Shown here: piece after piece, positions 25,780 to 36,354 of the stretch
Layout of the letters: every line of letters starts with the position of its first letter
How positions within the stretch are numbered: position 1 is the first letter of the stretch
Source: Phosphuga atrata
Taxonomy: Eukaryota; Arthropoda; Insecta; Coleoptera; Silphidae
Length of the DNA: 64,000 bases
Direction: 5' to 3'
NCBI GenBank assembly: GCA_944588485.1
Contig: OX155894.1
Location: 37,529,341 to 37,593,340 of the forward strand
The notes under the pieces: model-generated
The model's database searches: none
What the model was told of the DNA's origin: nothing
Seen by the model: only the letters and a program-made list of their open reading frames with translations
Translations under genes and position numbers: made by a program

Positions 25780-26000
25780 GAGAACTCGAATGATTTAGAA
25801 TAATCGAATAGTCCATAATCGTCACTCGATTATGCCCATCTCTAGTTGCTAAGGCGCAAGTGTGGAGTTTTAGTCTGCAATCACATCTATGATTGGCCAG
25901 TCTGCAGGACAATCTTTGGCCGGTCTGACCAACGTACGCCAGCTCACACTCGGCACACGGTATGCTATAGATTACATTTGATTGCATTGACGTCGGGATT
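25780..26000 (-). pseudogene. GIY-YIG endonuclease fragment of a second PLE family
   Basis: A minus-strand frame (25748-25987) encodes YSIPCAECELAYVGQTGQRL, the GIY-YIG core of a Penelope-like element, followed by the helix with R and H residues (SCRLANHRCDCRL). It differs clearly from the family at 1-5.8 kb and 45 kb (there GIYEIPCGTCEQTYIGRT). Only about 70 codons of homology remain. The part downstream (below about 25830) runs into the ATCATTCG repeat region and is probably not part of the domain. Confidence 0.7.
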
Positions 26001-26120
26001 AAATCTTTAAGGCGACTGAAATATGTACTGATAGTTGCGCCAAAAACCCAATGCTAACCTAACCTAATGCTAACACAACTAACCCAATGGGATTAAAGCT
26101 GATTAAAGCTGACTAAAAAT

Positions 26121-26371
26121 AGACCTCACGCCCTCTTTAACGTGGGGCACCATAGACACCCAGTTAAGCGTGGGGTTACATATACCTCACACCCTGTATA
26201 GCGTGGGGTCACATAGACCTCACACCCTGTTGAGCGTGGGGTCACATAGACCTCACACCCTGTTGAGCGTGGGGTTACATAGACCTCACACCCTGTTGAG
26301 CGTGGGATCACATAGACCTCACACTCTGTTTAGCGTGGGGTTACATAGACATCACACCCTGTTTAGCGTGA
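26121..26371. repeat. 33 bp minisatellite, about 7.5 copies
   Basis: The unit consists of AGACCTCACACCCTGTTGAG followed by CGTGGGGTCACAT. Because 33 is a multiple of three, both strands stay open across the array, giving 11-residue repeats (plus VGSHRPHTLLS, minus PRSTGCEVYVT). I see no start context or conserved flank that would make either a gene. Confidence 0.9.
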
Positions 26372-26522
26372 TGAAAAGTGGATGCAAGTATATGGAAAGT
26401 GGATGCAAGTAGATGAAAAGTGGATGCAAGTAGATGAAAAGTGGATGCAAGTAGGTGAAAAGTGGATGCAAGTAGATGCAAGTAGATAGAAAGTGGATGC
26501 AAGTAGATGAAAAGTGGATGCC
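26372..26522. repeat. 21 bp minisatellite, about 7 copies
   Basis: The unit GATGAAAAGTGGATGCAAGT plus A begins immediately after the 33 bp array. One internal unit is shortened to GATGCAAGTA. Confidence 0.9.
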
Positions 26523-26554
26523 AGAAAATTGAACTCTGGTTTATATAAATGAAA

Positions 26555-26995
26555 TGCTGGATGTTTCACGTGAATATGTTTATTAAATTAAAACGAAATA
26601 CAAACCTAAGAAATTCATTAGACCACGCTTCATAATTTATTATTTTCTCCGCTCGCGCACCCCTGATAAGAGTTGTAATCAGCGCTAGACTGCCGGCTGC
26701 GTCTTATCGCAAAGCCAGGGCAGTTGATTGAAATAAACACAAATACGAAAAACAAAACGAAGAAATTGATTACACTGACATACGCAAACATCCGGCTATG
26801 CTTAACCGAATACTGAAACTTTATTTAAATTAAAATCTTATTACGTTTATAAAATTAAACACGGGATAATTTCAAGAAATTAATAAGACCGCGCTTCATA
26901 ATTTATTTATTTCACATACGTTTACAGACGGGTTGAGACAGGATTGTTATCAGTGCTAGACGCTCGGTCCTATCTAGACGTGTGGTTACATAAAC
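26555..26995. repeat. Two-copy diverged repeat
   Basis: 26605-26705 and 26870-26975 share AAGAAATT, GACCRCGCTTCATAATTTAT and TTRTAATCAGYGCTAGAC-type segments. No coding potential is seen. Confidence 0.6.
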
Positions 26996-26999
26996 ATTT

Positions 27000-27249
27000 T
27001 CTATCGTGGAAGTTGTAATAAAAATTATTGGATGTTATTTCATTCTCATACATTTAAAAGCTTCAAGTTCAAATACTAAACTGATTACGTAAACTGAAAA
27101 AGAAACAATATATTCCATTTCTCACTCAAAATTAAACATAATTGCTGAAATACTTTTTTATTTATATTAAATAATTAATACGATCTAAATCACATACAAG
27201 TTTAAGAAATTTTACATATATTTTAGTTGAATTAAACAATCCCTTATAT
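27000..27249. other. A+T-rich spacer
   Basis: Nothing recognised. Confidence 0.4.
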
Positions 27250-27485
27250 ATTCTAGTTCAGTCTCTCTAGTCTCTTTCTAACTAGTCTCATGTATCTAGC
27301 CTCGTCTATCTAGCCTCCATGTATCTAATCCCGTCTATCTAGTCTCATCTATCTAGCCCCGTCTGTCTAGTTTCATGTATTTAGCTTCGTCTGTCTGGCT
27401 CCATGTATCTAGTTTCATGTATCTAGTCTCATGTATTTAGCCCCGTCTATCTAATCGCATGTATTTAGTGCCATGGCTCTAGCCA
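27250..27485 (+). repeat. GTCTAG-rich imperfect tandem array, left part
   Basis: Imperfect short units such as GTCTATCTAGTCTC and ATGTATCTAGCCTC. The array continues in similar form at 29013-29330, on the other side of the R1-type LINE. Confidence 0.8.
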
Positions 27486-27640
27486 CGTCTGTCACCGTCG
27501 ACACCGGAAGTCGATACCGGAAGTCGAAACCGGAAGTTCCAAGGCCAAGGTCAAAGTTAGGTCAGGGTCAATGTCAAGGTTAGGTTAGGGTCAACGGTCA
27601 TCGCGCATGCGCATGTCAGAAGTGGAGGTGGGTTTAGAAC
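27486..27640. other. Short G+C-richer spacer with GGTCAAGGTTAGG motifs
   Basis: Contains AAGGTCAAAGTTAGGTCAGG and AAGGTTAGGTTAGGG. Two TTAGG units are not enough to call a telomeric tract. Confidence 0.4.
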
Positions 27641-28576
27641 ATAGGCTCTTTCCCTACTGATGACTTAGCGGTGGTCGCTGTCGCAAGAACGGAAGAAAGT
27701 CTGAAAGCGATAATAAATGAGGCAATTGGTAGGATTGATGGGTGGATATGGAAAAAAGGGCTTTCTCTGACTCCCCCTAAAACCGAGGCGGTCCTGCTAA
27801 TTGGGCGAAGAAAGCTGCGTGAACTAACCGTGCGAATGGGGACAGTTAACGTACCGGCTCGGGAATCTGTAAGATTCCTTGAGGTAGAGCGAAATCTCAG
27901 GGTGTCCGATCAGGTCACCCGGGTGGTGAGCTAGGCTACAGCATGTGTGGAAGCCCTTGGACGGCTGATACCCAACATAGGTGAGCCGCTGGCCTCCAAG
28001 AGGAGGGTTATGCGGTCGTGCACTCCTGTATGGGGTGCCGGCATGGATAAATGCGTTCAGGATTGAATGTTATAAAGCGAGACTAATGAGAGTGCAAAAG
28101 TGTATGCTGCTGCGTGTGTGCAGCACATACAGGACTGGTTCTGGCGACGCCGTGGCGGTCGTTGCTGGAGTTATCCCGTTAGACTTTCTGGCGCATGAAA
28201 GGATGAGAGTTTGGGGAGGTAATGATCCTAGAAATGAAAGGGAAAAAACAATGCGAGTATGGCAGGGTTCGGAAAAGGGAGCCTGGACCAGGCAACTGAT
28301 TCCGACTATCGAAGAATGGGCCAACCGTGGACACGGGGAGGTGAATTATCAACTCACCCAGGCGCTTATGGATGTTTTGGGTCTTACCTGGTGCGCATCG
28401 GGAAACTGGTTGAGGCGCACAGTAGGTACTGTGGAGCGACTGAGGACACTGCGGAGCATACCATCTTCGAGTGTACGAGATGGGAGAGAATGAGGAGCCC
28501 CGCAGAGTGCAAGGTGGGAGAGAATGTAAACAAGGAGAGTATGGTGAGAATCATGCTCCGCAGTGAGAATGAATGA
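27640..28576 (+). pseudogene. R1-type LINE ORF2 C-terminal part
   Basis: Starts at TDDLAVVAVARTEESLKAII, the region of the catalytic [YF]ADD motif, with the residues before DD changed. Next come GLSLTPPKTEAVLLIGRRKL and a thumb-like stretch (LGRLIPNIGEPLASKRRVM) in a second frame. The frame at 28259-28576 ends with the cysteine-histidine motif CGATEDTAEHTIFECTRWER typical of R1-clade C-termini. Stops or frameshifts near 27934, 28060 and 28210-28260 break it. The encoded protein is the polymerase used for target-primed reverse transcription. The element is dead, since endonuclease and fingers are absent. Confidence 0.78.
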
Positions 28577-29010
28577 GGCGTGCTGACTTGAACGGTAGGT
28601 TATATAATGAGGAGAAAGTAGAAAGTAGAAGGATGAAAGGGACGAGCGTATGGCGGGACGAGGAGTTGCTACGCGCGAGCCGAGTGTGCCATCTATGGGC
28701 CCCCCTAGTGCGAAGGGGGCGCACAAATTTATTGTAAACTCTGATGTAAGGGGGGGCATGGCGATCAACGGCGCGCCCGGCACAACAAATGAATGGATGA
28801 ATGCTTTGAATATGAAAGGAGGAGGAACGTGGTGAGTTATGCCAAATTTTGGATTCCATCACGTTCTCTCCGGTTTTAGCTGGGGGGTCTGAATGGTGGG
28901 GGTTTTTCAGTGGGTCGTCCCTTTTGGAGGGCAGTCCCACACCACCACTTGGCACGGGTCGGGTGGTGTCTGTTTGCAGAGTTTCACCTTCAGCACGTGC
29001 AAAAAAAAAA
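27640..29010 (+). mobile_element. R1-type LINE, 5'-truncated, with poly(A) end
   Basis: Begins inside the reverse transcriptase and ends in A10 at 29001-29010. A 3' UTR of about 430 bp includes a G-rich block (28640-28770) and GTGGGGGTTTTTCAGTGGG. It has landed in the GTCTAG-rich array, whose units resume directly after the poly(A). Confidence 0.75.
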
Positions 29011-29330
29011 GTCTTGTATGTCTAATCTTGTCTATCTAGGCCTGTCTATTTAGCCTTGTCTGTCTAGTCTTGTCTGTTTAGTCTTGACGGTCTTGTATGT
29101 CTAGGCTTGTATGTCAAGTCTTGTCTTTTCTATGTGATTTTGTCCGACTAGTATACTCTGTCTAGTCTTGTGTGTCTATTCTTGTCTCTCGTGTCTTGCC
29201 TGTTAAGCCTTGTATGTCTTAACTTCTTTGTTTTGTCTTATATGTCAAGCCATGTCTGTCCAGTGTTGTCTATTTGGCCTTGTTTGTCTTGTCTTGTCTG
29301 TCTAGTCTTCTATTTTGTATTTGCGAATAT
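29011..29330 (+). repeat. GTCTAG-rich imperfect tandem array, right part
   Basis: Units such as CTTGTCTGTCTAGTCTTG, richer in TTG than the left part. It ends at about 29330. Confidence 0.8.
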
Positions 29331-30555
29331 CATAAATATAATGTAATACAAACTAAAATGGTTAAATAATATTTATTAAATAACAATCTTTTGTCTTACC
29401 CTTACGTTTGTAAAATAACGCAAACTAGGAGTGATAGTTTATAATTTGCATTCGAGTTAGAAAACTCAATAAAAAGATTTTGCCGAATATTAAATAAATT
29501 ATATGGCTGTTCCTCAAGAAAAGAAGAATTTTCATGTCAGCAACCGATCAAAATGTTAACAATTTTATTACGAATTATCAATATGCTGCCTGAAATCGCA
29601 ATAAACCATTTAAATAAAAAATCATTCAAATATTCATCGAAACGCAAGTCAAACTGAATTATTAATATCAATCCATTGTTCGTTCAGTTGAGAACTAAAT
29701 TAATTGAGAAGCTTCTATATAATAAAAAAAACTTGAATATTATATAAATATTTTATGGAGGGAATGTTAAATATAGGATACAAATTTACTACAAGCAGAA
29801 AGCTTAAATATTCCGTTTCAAGTTAAATTTTCGCATGGGAGCAATCAGCGGATATTATTCATACAGAAATGAATTATTTTTATCACAACAAGTTTCACAT
29901 GAAATTCTAAATTATGATAGGCTTTGAATACTGTAAAATTATAATGAAACAAATTATATTCGAGCAAGACTTAACTAGGAATAAGTAGCTTATGACACTA
30001 AATAGTCAGTAGAAGATATTCTAGATTAGAATGCTAAAAATCAAATTAAACGTACTACATTGGATAGAGAAGGCTATTGAAAAGGTAGGCAGATTGGACA
30101 GATAAGAGTTTTAAAGAGTTTTTTTTTAAATTTAATTACCTGACGTAAGATAATATCTTGTCTCAAATTTGCAAAGTTTCATCTTTCTGGGCAAATTTTA
30201 ACTAAAGTCAGCAAATTGAATTTCACAAGTTTCAAGAAGCTTAAAAACTTATCGAGTCTAGAATGTCCGCAAAATATCATAATCGAAACGTTAGTAACAT
30301 TATTCAATTGATATATTAATATAAATTCCTAATTTAAATGACTATAGTTTAGCTTTTTATGCATTAAAAACAAGTTATATTAAATCCAGGTTTAATTCGT
30401 CTTGAGATAAAAAAAATTATTTGAACTAATTAAAGACTCTTTTATTAAATCAAGTCAAAATCTTGAGATAACCATTATTTGTACAAGTTTAAACTAATAA
30501 TGCTTGCAAATTTTTACCATTTGTTATATTATATACAACAAATTTTATGTATATA
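29331..30555. other. A+T-rich spacer with one satellite-like unit
   Basis: 30165-30300 is one copy of the roughly 120 bp unit that recurs at 33365-33790. The rest has no recognised feature. Confidence 0.45.
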
Positions 30556-30754
30556 CAATACGCCACTGTCCCATGAAGAATATTCTTCAACTGAGCATGA
30601 AGGAAAATCTTGCTAAATGCACTACCCCAGGTGGTAACCAATCTACCATCACCTATGGTGACGTTAGCGGACCTTCGGATTCTGGGGAGTCCGCACCAAC
30701 ATGCTTTAAGGATGAGTCGGAGCATCCTGAAATCACCGGACGTAAACTAGAACA

Positions 30755-31580
30755 AGACGGCAAAGCTTCTTCGCAACAATTAATGTCAACTCACTGCTAA
30801 AAGTGAGTAAACAGAAACATTTGACTGAATCACTGATGCGACACAACATAATACTGATAGCAGTACAGGAAACCAGATTTACAGACAAACATGCCTTCGA
30901 GTCCCAATGCTACAGAATCCTCAAAGGAAAATTGGGTCAGTGGGTAATGAAGAACATACCCCACTTAGGTAAAGGATTTATAATCAGTCACAGGATACTG
31001 GATTCAGTCACCGACTTTACCCCCCTAGTAGTCGTGTATCAATCCTCTCTCTTAAATGCGCAAACAAGGGCTACAGTATAGTCAATGTACATGCCTCAAT
31101 CAACCAGCACAACAGACGCAATCCAGACAGAACTGATAAATTCTGGGAAGACTTAGAAGATATTTTCTCAAAACTTCCAGAGAGGCACACCGTTATACTG
31201 CTTGGTGACTTCAATGGTCAATTGGCAAGAGAGAAAAAATACAGAAACATAGTGTGCAATTATCCGGCGCATAAGCGAACTAACAGCAACGGAGAACGAT
31301 TGGTTGATCTGTATTGGACTTTTGGGTTGATCATGAAGTATACAGCCTTCAAACACTTTCCAGGGAAGCAGAAGACTTGGACTTCACCTAATACCCACCT
31401 GGGTGAAATCCAGATAGATCATGTGGCCATTTTCCGAAAATCTCAAAAGTAAATACAAAACGTGAAGGTACTAACAAGCGCCAATCTGGACTCAGACCAC
31501 TACCTCTCAAAGATCAAAATAAGACTCCAGCCTAGAAACAGTAGATTACGCAGAACCACAAGAAGAGTCAAAAACTAAGT
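30755..31580 (+). pseudogene. LINE AP-type endonuclease domain
   Basis: Opens with FATINVNSLLKVSKQKHLTE (about 30770), in which the N of NVNSL is the usual metal-coordinating position. Then come VQETRFTDKHAFES with the catalytic glutamate, LGKGFIIS, and HTVILLGDFNGQLAREKKYR near 31190-31250 with the GDFN motif. The domain finishes with LGEIQIDHVAI and LDSDHYLSKIKIRL near 31405 and 31490. The pieces are joined by frameshifts at about 31060-31080 and by a stop at 31450. The domain would nick target DNA to start reverse transcription. Confidence 0.78.
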
Positions 31581-31648
31581 CAGAAACTGAACAACCCAGA
31601 CCTAAACAACTGGGACCAACTGAAAATACCAAACTGGTTTATAACGAC

Positions 31649-32652
31649 ATGGGGAACTGCTACTTTTTGGCTCAGTACTTTAAAAATCTACTCAACTGTG
31701 ACCCACCCAGCGAAAACTTCGACTATAAACAAACCACACCAAACCCGGACTCGCTTACCCCCTCATTGGAAGAAGTTGACCAGATCATTCAACTTCTTAA
31801 GAATAATAAGGCAGCTGGAGAGGACTCTATCGTTGCTGAATTGTGGAAAAGTGCTGGAAACAATGGCATGCGCAAGCTAACCGAGATCATTCTGGACTTC
31901 TGGGAAACAGAGAAATTACCATCCGATTGGAAATCTGCTCTGATCCATCCGTTTCACAAAAAGGGACATTTTAGGGATCTAAACAACTACCGTGGAATTT
32001 CTGTCGTCCCGGTAACATACAAGATTCTCTCGATGGCGTTACAAACAAGGGCAGAAAATGAGTTGGATAGTCAACTGGGAGAATACCAGGGGGGCTTCAG
32101 GAAGACCCGATCATGTGTTGAACAGATCCTCAATCTTAAAACTGTACTTGCATACTCCAAGATGAGAATCCGCAAGGTAGTCGTCACCTTTGTTGATTTT
32201 AGGAAGGCCTGCGATTCCGTTGATAGAGAAACGTTTAACAAGGTACTCCAGGAAGTAGTACTAGACAACAAAACCCGCAGACTAATCCTAAAAACTTTTA
32301 CCAACACCCATTCCAAGGATAAATCTAGTGGCGAAATTTCAGAAAGCTTCGAAATAGAAACTGGAGTGAGAAAAGGAGATGCACTTTTCCCATTTCTCTT
32401 CAACTGTGTCCTTGAAAAGGTTATGAGAGAATGGCGCAAGGAACTGAACAATTTGGGTGCTCAGACTGGTATCTACCTGGAACGTAAGAACGATAGCCTG
32501 GTTGTAGATTGCTTGGCCTTTGCAGATGACATGGCACTGTTTGCTGATTCTCTTGAGGTGGCAACAATGCAGGTAAACTGCCTCAGAAAACTGGCTGCCA
32601 AAGTGGGTCTTCAAGTGTCGCTGGAGAAAACAGAATTCTTCAACAACATCTA
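31649..32652 (+). pseudogene. LINE reverse transcriptase domain
   Basis: One open frame of 334 codons. Motifs in order are KNNKAAGEDSIVAELWKSAG, NNYRGISVVPVTYKILSMAL, YQGGFRKTRSCVEQILNLKT, VVVTFVDFRKACDSVDRETF (catalytic motif A), TGVRKGDALFPFLFNCVLEK and LAFADDMALFAD (catalytic motif C, near 32514-32549). The catalytic aspartates are present. It ends at a stop at 32651, after which the C-terminal part continues in the same frame, so the stop is probably a mutation. Confidence 0.88.
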
Positions 32653-33335
32653 AAGAGAAAAGAAAATTAAGTATCTCGGCGAATGGATTGAAACCAACTT
32701 ATCAGAAAGAGCATCATTATCCAAGACAGTCAGCAAGTTAGAACTAGCCTATCGGCTGACTATGAACACTTACAATAAGAAATGCCTGTCACGCAACTTG
32801 AATCTTAAGCACTAGATAGCCACTAGAGAAGCCCTGTATGCCATGGAGTGTCTTTCCTTGAACCGAAGTGGTCTAATAGAGAAATTGGAATTCAGAGAGA
32901 GGAGAATCCTCAGGAAGATCCTAGGCCCGGTAAAGGAAGATGGGGAATTCCGAAGACGGCATAACTCTAAGCTCTACGAACATATTGAGATGCTCTTTGA
33001 CTGTGCAAGGAAAAGAAGGGTAGCTTTCTATGGCCACGTTGCAATATTGCCTACAAACCGACTAACCAACTGTCTGTTCGCCTTCAAAAAACAAGAAGCT
33101 TCGTACCACTAGGTTGACAGAGACCGAGAAGGATATTAAAGAACTGGGAATAACAGATCTCAATAATAGACAATCTATGAGACGCACCCTAAAAGAAGTC
33201 CCTGGATTTCAGGAAAAACCTCGAAGGAAAGGTACGCCCTGGACAGAAGAGAGAAAGGAGTTACACCGGCAGAAGATGCGACAATACTGGGCAAGGGTCA
33301 AAGCCCAACAGTTGAACAAACGTGGTCCAAATTAG
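32653..33335 (+). pseudogene. LINE ORF2 C-terminal region
   Basis: Continuation of the reverse transcriptase protein: KIKYLGEWIETNLSERASLS just after the stop, then LEFRERRILRKILGPVKEDG (32880-32940), CARKRRVAFYGHVAILP and, after a shift at 33112, KRRKGTPWTEERKELHR-like basic C-terminal sequence to 33335. A second stop lies at about 32815. It is recognised only by continuity with the RT and by similarity to the C-termini of such elements. Confidence 0.65.
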
Positions 33336-33359
33336 GCCTATTCGAAAGAAGAAGAATAC

Positions 33360-33800
33360 AACCAATTCGCAAAGTTTGAACTTTCTAGGCAAATATTAAA
33401 GTTAAAGATTGAAAACTAGGCGATTCTGGAATGTTTGCAAATTAGCATAATTTAATGAAATTTACAGCGTTTCCTAGTTTCAAATTTGGAAAGTTTTTAC
33501 TTTCTGGTTAAATATGTATAAAAGTTAAAAAAATAAATTTTATAAATTTCAAGAAACTTGAAAATTTCGAAAATTAACAGAATTTAAAGAAATTTGTAAC
33601 GTTTCTTATTTTCTTTGTTCACAGCAAATTTGATAAGTTTCCACCTTCTAGACAGATATTTGCAAAAATTAGCAAATAAAATTCGCCCAATCAATGAAAT
33701 TTTTGACGTTTTTTCTTACATTGCTGACAACAAATTTGCAAAATTTCAACTTTCTGGGCAAATATTTACAAAAGTTAGTTAGTTATTTAAATAAAGTCCT
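33360..33800. repeat. Satellite-like tandem units, about 120 bp
   Basis: Four diverged units whose shared core (AAAGTTTNAACTTTCTGGGC) recurs at about 33371, 33488, 33626 and 33733. One further unit lies at 30165-30300, so the LINE may have inserted in or near this array. Confidence 0.7.
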
Positions 33801-34754
33801 TTCCTTCTTACGAAACTGTTTGCAGTGTGAGCTATGCAATAACGGCAATTCCAGGGGCTTTAAAACACCTTGGCGAAGTAACTGTTGCTCCGACATTGGC
33901 CGCAATAATACCACAGTTTATGTCAACGAAATGTTCTAGGGGGCGCTGGAATAGTTTCCACGCAACTGATTCATCCCACCGCATAAAATAAACTTTATGA
34001 CTGCTATTTCTTTTATTTGTGTGAAGGAAACAATATTACTAACGAAACAAAAAAAATAAAGAAAACGTTTTTATTTGCCTGTGTGGTAATATAATTCCAT
34101 TAGTATATTTTAGTATATCTTTTGAGTCAATTCGTTTTTTGGTATTTTTCATATTTATACCTTAAATTTTGTCCAGGTTATTTTTCTTGTAGTATTCAAC
34201 CTTAACTACAAATCCTCAGAAATAAATGTGAATAGAAGCAAGATGAAGATAATAAAGAAAATATAAAAACTAAACGAGGAATATTTGACACATGGCTCTA
34301 TGTACAAAATAAGTCATGTCTGCTTTATGACTGACAAGTGTCACAAATACACAAGTATGGTCGAATGCGAGAATACCATAAAATTAACTTAAAATTGGTT
34401 TAGAAAGAGTTAAATTCACATAAACACACGTTATTATTTATGATTTATAACGTTTCCAAAGTTTAATTAAAATAAATTTCTAAGAGATTTTGATTGGTTT
34501 CGAATAAAGAACAAATGGTCGTTTTATGCTGGACGTAGACTGAATTAAGTTTACAATCTTTATACTTTTTTTAGGAATAATTTTCGTATTACTGAAATTA
34601 ATAGAAAAGTTTCATAAAAATCAGGAAAAATCATTACAAAAAATTATACATCAATATATAACTGGTCTTATTGTAAGTTAAGGTTAGACCAAAATTGTTT
34701 AGTTCTAGTCTTAGCAGACAAATGCAATAAGTTAAGAGTTAAAATTACAATTAT
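33801..34754. other. A+T-rich spacer
   Basis: 33800-33960 is slightly G+C-richer but has no recognised gene. The rest holds nothing I can name. Confidence 0.45.
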
Positions 34755-35051
34755 TGATTAGGGTAGTTTAAATCAGGTGTTTGGACAAATTCTTTGAAGT
34801 ATTTTTATTTAAATTAAGCCAACGTTTCGACCTACATTAGGTCTTTCTCAAGGCTACAAAAGAAAAACAAAATTATAAATTACAAAATAACATAATTATA
34901 AAAATTCTAAAATACGTATATGAAAATTGCAACAATTTACAATAATATTTTTTTATGATTAGATAAAACATACTAAATAAAAGTTGGCATAATTTAAATA
35001 AAAATACTTCAAAGAATTTGTCCAAACACTTGATTTCAACTACCCTAATCA
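34755..35051. mobile_element. Short TIR element (297 bp) with hammerhead-like motif
   Basis: Terminal inverted repeats of about 68 bp, starting TGATTAGGGTAGTTTAAATC on the left and matching 34984-35051 in reverse complement with few mismatches. Just inside the left repeat, read on the minus strand, is CCTTGAGAAAGACCTAATG followed by TAGGTCGAAACGTTGGC (34821-34856). That is a stem-loop between TTGAGAA and GAAAC, the same arrangement as in the PLE tails of this window. No coding capacity. Confidence 0.75.
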
Positions 35052-35142
35052 TTAAAACAAGACGGACGTTATATCATAAAAGAATTATTACAATTATTAT
35101 TTAAAAAAATCATATTTTAGTTTATTTTACTTGCTTCTAGAG

Positions 35143-36242
35143 CTGGGCTGCTAGATTCAAAATTAGGTCTCGTGGGACAAAAGTGAAGTGAAACTATTTT
35201 TCTCAAGAATTTTTGATTAACATTTAACTATTTTGGCAAAGCATTTTTAATATCTAAAATTAGTTTTGGCCATAGTGATGAAAAATGTATCTTTTAAAAG
35301 AAAACAACAAATATTTTTACCATTAAGTTAATGTAAAAAATTATTCAACATTTATCACTCCAGCTGAATGACTAAATCTTAATATTTTTTAAATTGAAAT
35401 TCCGAGCAGTTAAATATTTTTTTTTAAGATCACCTTATTTTATCTTTATGACAAGCAATAGTCATTAGACTAAAATATCCTTTCACATTTGTATGTGAAA
35501 TATAGAAAATATATTTGTTAATTTTTAAAATTTGTGGAGAAGAATTAAAAATAAAGCTATCTTTGATCACAAGGTAATTGCCTTTCCATAACTGTTATAT
35601 TTGCTATCTATCTTTTAGGGGGAAACTATTTTTCAAACCGCAAATTAATATATATTTCTTTTTTAAATGAGTTATTGATTTCTAGAATTTATTGAATTGA
35701 TGCTATTCTTAGCAAACATAAGAGAGAATTTTAAATTTGTGATTAAACCTGTGTCATTAAACCATGTCTATAAATTTTATAGTCGTGTCAATATATTCTT
35801 TGCTTCCATTTTAATCTGATTTGAAGCGCATAAAATATCACAATCTCGGGCAATTTCATGAACAATTGCTCCATCATCAAGGATCACCTCACATTAATTA
35901 GCATTGAATATAGTTTAATATATTGTATAATCGTAACATTTCTACCTTGCAGTGTCATATATTATGTGTAAATTGCAAACAGGAGGTTATATTTTCATAA
36001 TTTTTTTTATTATTTTTTGTATTATCTGCTACACATATCGCAAGATTGCAATGCCCGAAGTTCATGCATATTAGAAAATAAATAAATTTTATAACGGCAC
36101 CAATCACTTTTAATATCTTAATTTTATTGTGAAATTATGTTTATTTTATACCAGCGGGATATCTATATCTTAAAGCGGAACGCGGGACAAATCAATTTTG
36201 TGCGGGACCGTCCCGCGCATAGCGGGTTGTCTGCCATCCCTG
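35143..36242. mobile_element. hAT-type non-autonomous element with 8 bp target duplication
   Basis: A perfect 8 bp duplication TTCTAGAG lies at 35135-35142 and 36243-36250. The right end in reverse complement begins CAGGGATGGCAGAC; the left begins CTGGGCTGCTAGAT, a diverged match. Eight-base duplications and CAG-type short inverted repeats are typical of hAT elements. The 1100 bp inside have no transposase frame. A palindromic GCGGGACCGTCCCGC block lies near the right end (36202-36216). Confidence 0.75.
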
Positions 36243-36289
36243 TTCTAGAGTAGACAAAGCGTGTAGCAATATGATGTAGTAGTAGTATG

Positions 36290-36296
<7 letters not shown>

Positions 36297-36352
<56 letters not shown>
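36297..36352. repeat. (TA)n microsatellite
   Basis: TA tract about 50 bp beyond the hAT-type element. Confidence 0.95.

Positions 36353-36354
<2 letters not shown>

Larger units (their letters stand above)
30556..33350 (+). mobile_element. LINE related to 'CFDP2-like' elements, decayed
   Basis: A plus-strand LINE with endonuclease, reverse transcriptase and C-terminal region in order. It ends near AGAAGAAGAAT at 33350 without a clear poly(A). Elements of this kind are often annotated in arthropod genomes as 'craniofacial development protein 2-like'. The 5' limit is not defined by a target duplication. Confidence 0.7.

Noticed and set aside
26121..26522. CRISPR-like array
   Set aside because: The units are directly tandem without unique spacers and the setting is eukaryotic; these are minisatellites.
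27560..27600. TTAGGTTAGG motif suggesting an insect telomeric repeat (also CCTAACCTAA at about 26060)
   Set aside because: Only two units in each place, within other GGTCA-type repeats; too short to call telomeric sequence.
28349..28955. Two long minus-strand frames (144 and 134 codons)
   Set aside because: They are antisense of the R1-type LINE and its G+C-rich 3' UTR, with no recognisable motif.
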